From Candidatus Margulisiibacteriota bacterium (lineage in GTDB: Bacteria; Margulisbacteria; WOR-1; O2-12-FULL-45-9; XYB2-FULL-48-7), in the NCBI GenBank assembly GCA_028717325.1, contig JAQUOB010000071.1:1-6525 (forward strand): a stretch of 6,525 bases of DNA, in the 5' to 3' direction. Below the pieces are notes generated by a model. That model saw only the letters and a program-made list of their open reading frames with translations. It searched no databases and was not told the DNA's origin. The translations under genes were made by a program, and so were the position numbers. Of the stretch, positions 1 to 4,693 are shown piece after piece. Numbering within the stretch: the stretch's first letter is position 1; every line of letters starts with the position of its first letter.

Positions 1-1356
1 GAGGCCTATTACCGGCCGCTGGTCACGCTTTCTCTCATGCTGGATGCCCAATGGGGCGGCACCGCTCCCTGGGCCTATCATTTGACGAATTTGATTTTGC
101 ATCTTTTGGTCTCCTGCCTGGTGTTTTTATTCTTCATTAATATTAAGTATAAAAGAGACCTGGCTTTCTTGTTCTCGCTCGTCTTTGCCGTCCATCCTCT
201 TTTGACCGACGCGGTGGCCTGGATCCCGGGCCGCAACGACCTGCTGCTGGCGGTCTTTACTCTGTCGTCTTTTATCGGCTTTGTCAGATTTATCGAGACG
301 AAGCGCTGGCCGTATTATTGGGGGCATCTGGTTTTATTTTTTCTCGCGCTGTTGACCAAAGAGGCGGCGATCGTCCTGGTCCCGCTGGTCTTTTTTTATC
401 TTCATTTTATTGCCAGGGAAAAACTTTTTTCTTTTAACGGAAGGCTTTTCGCGGCCGGCTGGCTGGCGGCGGTGGTCCCCTGGTTTTTACTGAGGCAGGC
501 GGTCCTGACCAATCCGCTCAAGATGACGGTCGAAGAAACAGGCAAGTCATTATTGCAAAACCTGCCGGTCGCCGTCCAATACCTCGGCAAGATATTTTTG
601 CCTTTTAACCTGTCGGTTTTGCCGACCATCCGCGATACCTCTTTTGTCTACGGTATCCTTTCGCTGTGTTTGCTTGGACTGGGCTGGCTCTTAACCAAAC
701 ACAAGCGTCACAATTTTATTTTTTTCGGGCTGTTTTGGTCCCTGCTCTTTGTCCTGCCGTCCCTTATTATTAATTTTTCGGTGATCCCGACGCACTTGGA
801 AAACCGGATGTATTTACCGATCATCGGCGTTTTGCTGGTGCTGCTGGAGATCGAGCCGGTAAAAAATCTGAATCTCCGGAAGAGAGGGGCTTTGGTCTAT
901 TGCACGCTGCTCTTGGCCGTTCTTTCATCAATAACTTTAATTTACAGCGGCAGTTTCGCGGATCGGATCAGTTTCTGGCAAAACGCGGTCAGGACGTCGC
1001 CGCACTCGCCGCTGGCGCATCGCAATCTCGGCGCCATGTATTTTTTAGAGGGATCGCCGGATAAAGCCGAGCCGGAATACCGGGCGGCGCTCGACCTCAA
1101 CCCCGCCGAGCCGATGGCCCACAACAATCTGGGCTTGATCTACATGGATCAGGGCAAGCTCTCGGCCGCCGAGATCGAATTTATTAGTGAACTGAAGGTC
1201 AATCCGCTTTATGATAACGCGCTCTTTAACCTGGGCCTGCTGTATGCCAGGCAGGGCCGGATCGGGCAGGCGAAAGACCTTTGGGAAAAGACGCTTGAGG
1301 TCAATCCCCAATATGTCGATGCCCAAAAATATTTGAGGTTGATACATGATAGATGA
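1..1356 (+). CDS. PMT/TMTC-like polytopic membrane protein with C-terminal TPR repeats (5'-truncated by window edge)
   Basis: The frame is open from base 1 (EAYYRPLVTLSLMLD...), so the ATG at 37 is internal and 451 residues of a longer protein are visible. In this partial numbering about ten hydrophobic segments lie between residues 27 and 317, followed by three TPR units at about 337-368, 371-402 and 405-436 and the start of a fourth. Sequence marks of the PMT/TMTC-like group (GT-C fold) are the YRPL near the start, HPLLTDAVAWIPGRND (65-80), the TKE after a membrane helix (119-121) and HLENRMYLP (265-273). Family members include protein O-mannosyltransferases that use polyprenyl-phosphate sugars, and the TPRs would probably face outside the cytoplasm. 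The acceptor and sugar cannot be told here, and many bacterial homologues are annotated only as TPR proteins. The expected N-terminal acidic catalytic loop is outside the window. The gene overlaps rdgB by 11 nt, which suggests co-transcription. Confidence 0.85.
   Translation, partial: EAYYRPLVTLSLMLDAQWGGTAPWAYHLTNLILHLLVSCLVFLFFINIKYKRDLAFLFSLVFAVHPLLTDAVAWIPGRNDLLLAVFTLSSFIGFVRFIETKRWPYYWGHLVLFFLALLTKEAAIVLVPLVFFYLHFIAREKLFSFNGRLFAAGWLAAVVPWFLLRQAVLTNPLKMTVEETGKSLLQNLPVAVQYLGKIFLPFNLSVLPTIRDTSFVYGILSLCLLGLGWLLTKHKRHNFIFFGLFWSLLFVLPSLIINFSVIPTHLENRMYLPIIGVLLVLLEIEPVKNLNLRKRGALVYCTLLLAVLSSITLIYSGSFADRISFWQNAVRTSPHSPLAHRNLGAMYFLEGSPDKAEPEYRAALDLNPAEPMAHNNLGLIYMDQGKLSAAEIEFISELKVNPLYDNALFNLGLLYARQGRIGQAKDLWEKTLEVNPQYVDAQKYLRLIHDR
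1335..1338 (+). promoter_or_regulatory. Ribosome binding site of rdgB inside the upstream gene
   Basis: GAGG lies 7 nt before the ATG at 1346. It supports this start even though it falls within the last codons of the TPR gene. The upstream stop (TGA 1354-1356) lies just after the start, so translation of the two genes is probably coupled. Confidence 0.65.
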
Positions 1357-1927
1357 AATATTAGTTGCCACGACCAATCAGCATAAACTGCGTGAAATAA
1401 GGCAAATCCTGAAGGGGGCCAGGGTCCAGGGACTAGGTATTAGGGTCAAGGAGGATGGGAAAACGTTCGAAGCGAACGCGATAAAAAAGGCCAAAGCGAT
1501 CAAACCTTTGCCCGGCCAGTTAGCCATTGCCGATGATTCGGGCCTGATGGTCGATTGCCTCGGCGGCAGTCCCGGCGTCCGCTCGGCCAGGTTTGCCGAG
1601 CCGCCGACGCCGAAAAACCTCTGCGGTAAACTTTTAAAAGTTATGAGTTCGGAGTGTGGAGCCTTGCCTGCCGGCAGGCAGGTTCGGAGCGCGAAATTTG
1701 TTTGTGTTATTGCCATCGCTTACCCGTCGGGGAAGATTAGGACAGTGAAAGGGGTTTGCCACGGGCGGATCACCCGCGAGATGCGGGGAAAGCACGGTTT
1801 CGGCTATGACCCTGTTTTTGTGCCCCGCCGGTACAAGAAAACTTTCGCAGAAATGTCGCCGGCCATGAAGAATCGCCTCAGCCATCGCGGCAGGGCATTG
1901 AGAAAATTGAAAGCGTTACTAAAATGA
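1346..1927 (+). CDS. rdgB: RdgB/HAM1-family dITP/XTP (non-canonical purine NTP) pyrophosphatase
   Basis: This 193-residue protein, of usual family length, would hydrolyse dITP, ITP and XTP to monophosphates and PPi in the cytoplasm, keeping deaminated purines out of DNA and RNA. Visible family motifs are the nucleotide-binding ATTNQHKLREI (8-18), the FEANA segment (41-45), the catalytic/metal motif ADDSGLMVD (62-70), GGSPGVRSARF (73-83), the base-recognition motif GFGYDP (151-156), FAEM (167-170) and SHRGRAL (179-185). The start is fixed by a GAGG at good distance and by how early the first motif falls. The odd part is residues 101-115: E. coli RdgB, as I recall it, has about six fewer residues between the LL(K/E) helix and the (A)(R/K)F strand, and here that loop holds LPAGRQ, encoded by a perfect GC-rich palindrome. 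All motifs are intact on both sides, so the enzyme is probably active. The stop lies 2 nt from the 3' end of the convergent tRNA gene, leaving no room for a terminator. Confidence 0.95.
   Translation: MIDEILVATTNQHKLREIRQILKGARVQGLGIRVKEDGKTFEANAIKKAKAIKPLPGQLAIADDSGLMVDCLGGSPGVRSARFAEPPTPKNLCGKLLKVMSSECGALPAGRQVRSAKFVCVIAIAYPSGKIRTVKGVCHGRITREMRGKHGFGYDPVFVPRRYKKTFAEMSPAMKNRLSHRGRALRKLKALLK
1647..1689. repeat. 8-bp direct repeats flanking the rdgB palindrome
   Basis: GTTCGGAG occurs at 1647-1654 and again at 1682-1689, bracketing the palindrome. It could be a target-site duplication left by insertion of the repeat. Against this, the unit plus one copy is 35 nt, which is not a multiple of three, while the gene stays in frame, so trimming or chance would also have to be involved. 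Confidence 0.3.
1663..1682. repeat. Palindromic GC-rich repeat inside rdgB (LPAGRQ-encoding element)
   Basis: The sequence is a perfect 16-bp palindrome TGCCTGCCGGCAGGCA (1665-1680), extended to 20 nt (1663-1682) by one T-G wobble and one C-G pair. It has no stop codon in any of the six frames, so it can sit inside a gene in either direction. Here it is read as LPAGRQ (residues 107-112 of RdgB). I recall the same peptide interrupting unrelated proteins of many uncultivated bacteria, which points to a dispersed palindromic repeat rather than a protein motif. That recollection has not been checked against a database. Confidence 0.75.
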
Positions 1928-1929
1928 AC

Positions 1930-2003
1930 TGCGCCCGGGAGGATTTGAACCTCCAACCATCTGGTTCGAAGCCAGGTACTCTATCCAGTTGAGCTACGGG
2001 CGC
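1930..2003 (-). tRNA. tRNA-Arg (anticodon UCG, codon CGA)
   Basis: Read on the - strand the gene folds as a full cloverleaf. The acceptor stem is GCGCCCG/CGGGCGC, then TA at 8-9, a D arm GCTC-(9 nt)-GAGT closed by one G-T wobble, an anticodon arm CCTGG-CTTCGAA-CCAGA, a 5-nt variable loop TGGTT, and a perfect T arm GGAGG-TTCAAAT-CCTCC. Loop positions 34-36 are TCG, giving arginine. The discriminator base is A (position 1930), as expected for tRNA-Arg, and CCA is not encoded, so a CCA-adding enzyme is required. The only flaw is a C27-A43 mismatch at the base of the anticodon stem, next to a possible 26-44 A-T pair. The 3' end is 2 nt from the rdgB stop, and the gene is transcribed towards rdgB. 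Confidence 0.97.
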
Positions 2004-2011
2004 TTGATGTT

Positions 2012-2042
2012 ATTATATCACCCGCTATTATTTAATTGACAA
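2012..2042 (-). promoter_or_regulatory. Predicted sigma70-type promoter of the tRNA-Arg gene
   Basis: On the - strand a consensus TATAAT (complement of 2012-2017) is preceded by TGA, making an extended -10. TTGTCA (complement of 2037-2042) lies 19 bp further upstream. The spacing is longer than the 17-bp optimum, and the perfect extended -10 could compensate. Transcription would start near 2005, giving almost no 5' leader before the tRNA. The -35 overlaps that of the divergent operon promoter. Confidence 0.75.
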
Positions 2043-2063
2043 AATATTTTACTCTGTTAAAAT
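2036..2063 (+). promoter_or_regulatory. Predicted sigma70-type promoter of the polyamine operon
   Basis: A perfect -35 TTGACA (2036-2041) and a -10 TAAAAT (2058-2063) are 16 bp apart. TGT immediately before the -10 makes it an extended -10. The start site would be near 2070, giving a leader of only about 24 nt, too short for a riboswitch or attenuator. Expression would then have to be set by initiation, including competition with the overlapping tRNA promoter. Confidence 0.75.
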
Positions 2064-2083
2064 GAAAATGGGATTATTTTTTC

Positions 2084-2088
2084 GGAGG
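2084..2088 (+). promoter_or_regulatory. Ribosome binding site of homospermidine synthase; decides between two adjacent ATGs
   Basis: A strong GGAGG followed by T lies 2 nt before the ATG at 2091 and 5 nt before the ATG at 2094. The second spacing is within the normal range and the first is too tight, so the start at 2094 is preferred. The proteins differ by a single Met. Confidence 0.75.
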
Positions 2089-2093
2089 TAATG

Positions 2094-3554
2094 ATGAAAA
2101 AACAGGTTAAATTCGATGGTAAGATCCTGATCATCGGCTGCGGCTCGGTTTCACAGTGCGCGATACCGCTCGTCCTGCGGTTGATCGACGTACCGCCCAA
2201 GAATGTCACGATCATGGATTTTGTCGATAACCGCAAGCGGGTAAAAGATTCCCTGAAAAAAGGCGCCCGCTATGTTTCCGACCGGATCACCGAAAAAAAC
2301 TATAAGACCCTGCTAAAAAAATACGTCGGGCCCGGCGATTTAATTATCGATCTCGCCTGGAATATCGACTGCCGCGCTATCACCACCTGGTGCCGCGAGA
2401 ACGAAATCCTCTATGTCAACACTTCCGTCGAGGAATGGGACCCCTACATGGACGCGCAGCGCAACGACCCGACTAAATACACTCTTTACGCCCGCCATAT
2501 GGAGATCAGGAATATGATCAAGGACGACTGGGGCGACAACCGGGGGACGACCGCTGTCGTCGATCACGGCGCCAATCCCGGCCTGGTCTCCCATTTTACC
2601 AAAACAGCGCTGATCGATATCGCCAATAAGATCATTAAAGACAAACCGAAAGATAAAAGAGTTCCTCAGCTTAAAGAATATTTGGCCGTCAAAGATTTCC
2701 CCAAGCTGGCAATGCTGACCGGGGTCAAAGTGATCCATATTTCCGAGCGCGACACGCAGATCACCGACCAGCCCAAACAGGTCAACGAATTCGTCAATAC
2801 CTGGTCGATCGAGGGCTTTTATGAAGAAGGCGTCGCCCCGGCGGAGCTGGGGTGGGGCACGCACGAGAAATACGTGCCGGAGGGAGCTTTCTTTCACGAG
2901 ACCGGTCCGCGCAACCAGATCTGCCTGCGCTCGCTCGGCATGAAGACTTGGGTCCACTCCTGGGTGCCTTGCGGCGAAACGACCGGCATGGTCATCCGCC
3001 ACGGCGAGGCGTTCAGCATTTCCGACCGGCTGACGGTCTGGGAAGATGGTAAGGCAATCTACCGGCCGACCGTCCACTACGCGTATTGCCCGAGCGATGC
3101 GGCGATCAATTCGCTGCACGAGCTGGAGATGCGCCAGTTCCATATGCAGGAGAAACAGCGGATCATGTCCGACGAGATCATCGACGGCGAAGACCAGCTG
3201 GGCGTTCTTCTGATGGGCCACGATTTTACTGCCTGGTGGTGCGGCAGTCTGCTCGATATTCATACCGCCCGCCAGCTGGTGCCTCATCAGCAGGCGACGA
3301 CCCTGCAGGTGGCGATCTCGGTCGTGGCGGCCTCGATCTGGATGATCAAGAACCCGAAGCGCGGTTTGCTGCTGCCTGACGATCTCGATCACGAAGAAAT
3401 ACTGAAAATAGCGCTCCCTTTTATCAAGCCGTTCGTTTCCCGGGCGGTCGATTGGACGCCGCTGAAGCATTTGAACACCAAGTTCACCAAGTTTGACATG
3501 CCGACCCCGAAGCCCGAGGATGTCTGGCAGTTCACGACTTTTTTGGTCAAATAA
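2094..3554 (+). CDS. hss: Homospermidine synthase (NAD+-dependent, bacterial type)
   Basis: This 486-residue cytoplasmic enzyme would condense two putrescines to homospermidine with release of ammonia, using NAD+ as a recycled cofactor (it can also use spermidine as aminobutyl donor). A Rossmann motif ILIIGCGSVSQ lies at residues 11-21, and the saccharopine-dehydrogenase-like fold follows. Compared with my memory of the Blastochloris viridis enzyme (477 aa), the reported active-site residues are all present here: D92, E113, N161 (in GANPGLVS), E218 (in ISERDTQ), W237 (in NTWSIEGF) and E245. Further strong matches are PAELGWGT, IYRPTVHYAY, DQLGVLLMGH and the terminal WQF..FLVK. Length and the W/E pair argue against the shorter carboxynorspermidine dehydrogenases. 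The start at 2094 follows the GGAGG at 2084 (2091 is the alternative). Its stop overlaps the next start by one base (TAATG), so the decarboxylase that makes its putrescine is translated right behind it. Confidence 0.95.
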   Translation: MKKQVKFDGKILIIGCGSVSQCAIPLVLRLIDVPPKNVTIMDFVDNRKRVKDSLKKGARYVSDRITEKNYKTLLKKYVGPGDLIIDLAWNIDCRAITTWCRENEILYVNTSVEEWDPYMDAQRNDPTKYTLYARHMEIRNMIKDDWGDNRGTTAVVDHGANPGLVSHFTKTALIDIANKIIKDKPKDKRVPQLKEYLAVKDFPKLAMLTGVKVIHISERDTQITDQPKQVNEFVNTWSIEGFYEEGVAPAELGWGTHEKYVPEGAFFHETGPRNQICLRSLGMKTWVHSWVPCGETTGMVIRHGEAFSISDRLTVWEDGKAIYRPTVHYAYCPSDAAINSLHELEMRQFHMQEKQRIMSDEIIDGEDQLGVLLMGHDFTAWWCGSLLDIHTARQLVPHQQATTLQVAISVVAASIWMIKNPKRGLLLPDDLDHEEILKIALPFIKPFVSRAVDWTPLKHLNTKFTKFDMPTPKPEDVWQFTTFLVK

Positions 3555-4693
3555 TGATCAGTTTACCGAAACTGAAGAAGTTGGCCGAGAGAGAGGGGAC
3601 GCCGCTCTTCATTATCGACCATGATGTTATCAGGGCGAATTACGAAAAACTGCACAAGCACCTGCCGCGCCTCGACCTCTATTTTGCGATCAAAGCCAAT
3701 CCCGTACCGGAAATAATCCAGACGCTTTACGCGCTGGGCAGCGGCTACGACGTTGCTTCGATCCAGGAATACCAGGCGGTACTGGAAAACATTCCCAGCA
3801 AACTGCGCGGCAAGAAACTGGACGATTTTATCTGGGACAAGATCATTGTCGCCAACACGATCAAGCCGGTCGAAACGCTGAAGCAGATCGCAAATTACAA
3901 TACTCTGATGACCTTTGACAACCAGTACGAACTGGACAAGATCAAAGAACATTGTCCCGATGCCGGCCTGGTTTGCCGCCTGCGGGTGCAGAACGTCGGC
4001 TCGGTCGTCGAGCTGTCCAGCAAGTTCGGCGTGGAGCCGGGCGACGCGCCCAACCTGATCGAAAAGGCTTTTGAGATGGGCCTCTCGGTCGAGGGGATCA
4101 GTTTCCACGTCGGCAGCCAATGCGCTAACATTGAGAATTATCTCAACGCCCTGGAAGCTTCGTCACAGATCTTTAAAGAGGTCAAACAGCGCGGCCATAA
4201 ACTGCGCCTGCTCAACATCGGCGGCGGTTTCCCCGTGCCGTACGACGGCATCGATCCGCCTTTTGAGGCGATGGCCAAGAAATTGCGCAAAGAGATCGAC
4301 CGCCTGTTCCCCAAGAATATCTCCGTCGTGGCCGAGCCGGGCCGATTTATCGTGGCCACGGCCGCTACGCTGATCGTCGAAGTGGTCGGCAAGTCATTCC
4401 GCGACGACAAATGGGTCTATTACGTCAACGATGGGGTTTACGGGACGCTGTCGGGCGTGATCTTCGATCATATCCCGTACCACTTTAACGCCTTCAAGCG
4501 CGGCGACAAGCGGCTCAGCGCGGTCGTAGGGCCGACCTGTGACGCGCTGGACACCGTTTCGACCTCCGAGATGCTGCCGGAGCTCAACATCGGCGATCTA
4601 TTATATGTCAAGAATTGCGGCGCCTATACCAACGGTTCGGCGACCACCTTTAACGGTTTCCCCAAAACCAAGATCCTCAATATAAATGTCTGA
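3554..4693 (+). CDS. Ornithine decarboxylase, PLP-dependent, alanine-racemase-fold (group IV)
   Basis: The 379-residue protein would decarboxylate ornithine to putrescine, the substrate of the enzyme just upstream. It has a PLP-binding TIM barrel followed by a beta domain. Visible residues are the Schiff-base lysine K47 in FAIKAN, HVGS (185-188), the phosphate-binding GGGF (223-226), EPGR (261-264), and the catalytic cysteine C329 with D330 and D333 in GPTCDALD, ending with Y358 and FNGF (366-369). GPTCD and the FNGF end fit ornithine decarboxylases, whereas diaminopimelate decarboxylases carry a different (CE) motif; some activity on lysine cannot be excluded. It is unrelated to the fold-I SpeC of E. 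coli. Residues 79-95 form an extra charged loop about 11 residues longer than in mouse ODC. There is no Shine-Dalgarno; the TAATG overlap implies coupled translation. The gene overlaps ygiQ by 8 nt. Confidence 0.93.
   Translation: MISLPKLKKLAEREGTPLFIIDHDVIRANYEKLHKHLPRLDLYFAIKANPVPEIIQTLYALGSGYDVASIQEYQAVLENIPSKLRGKKLDDFIWDKIIVANTIKPVETLKQIANYNTLMTFDNQYELDKIKEHCPDAGLVCRLRVQNVGSVVELSSKFGVEPGDAPNLIEKAFEMGLSVEGISFHVGSQCANIENYLNALEASSQIFKEVKQRGHKLRLLNIGGGFPVPYDGIDPPFEAMAKKLRKEIDRLFPKNISVVAEPGRFIVATAATLIVEVVGKSFRDDKWVYYVNDGVYGTLSGVIFDHIPYHFNAFKRGDKRLSAVVGPTCDALDTVSTSEMLPELNIGDLLYVKNCGAYTNGSATTFNGFPKTKILNINV

Noticed and set aside
37..39. ATG at 37 as the start of the membrane-TPR protein.
   Set aside because: The frame is open to base 1 and the upstream residues YYRPLVTLS match the family, so the true start lies before the window.
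2064..2093. A riboswitch or upstream-peptide control element before homospermidine synthase.
   Set aside because: The predicted leader is only about 24 nt and holds nothing beyond the Shine-Dalgarno sequence.
2852..3379. Small + strand frames of 66 and 97 codons inside homospermidine synthase.
   Set aside because: They are out-of-frame readings of conserved hss sequence without their own ribosome binding site or recognisable content.
2340..3470. A 376-codon open frame on the - strand, opposite homospermidine synthase.
   Set aside because: It lies wholly antisense to a gene with clear family motifs, has an R/D/H-rich low-sense composition and no recognisable domain; it is a by-product of the GC-biased codons of hss.
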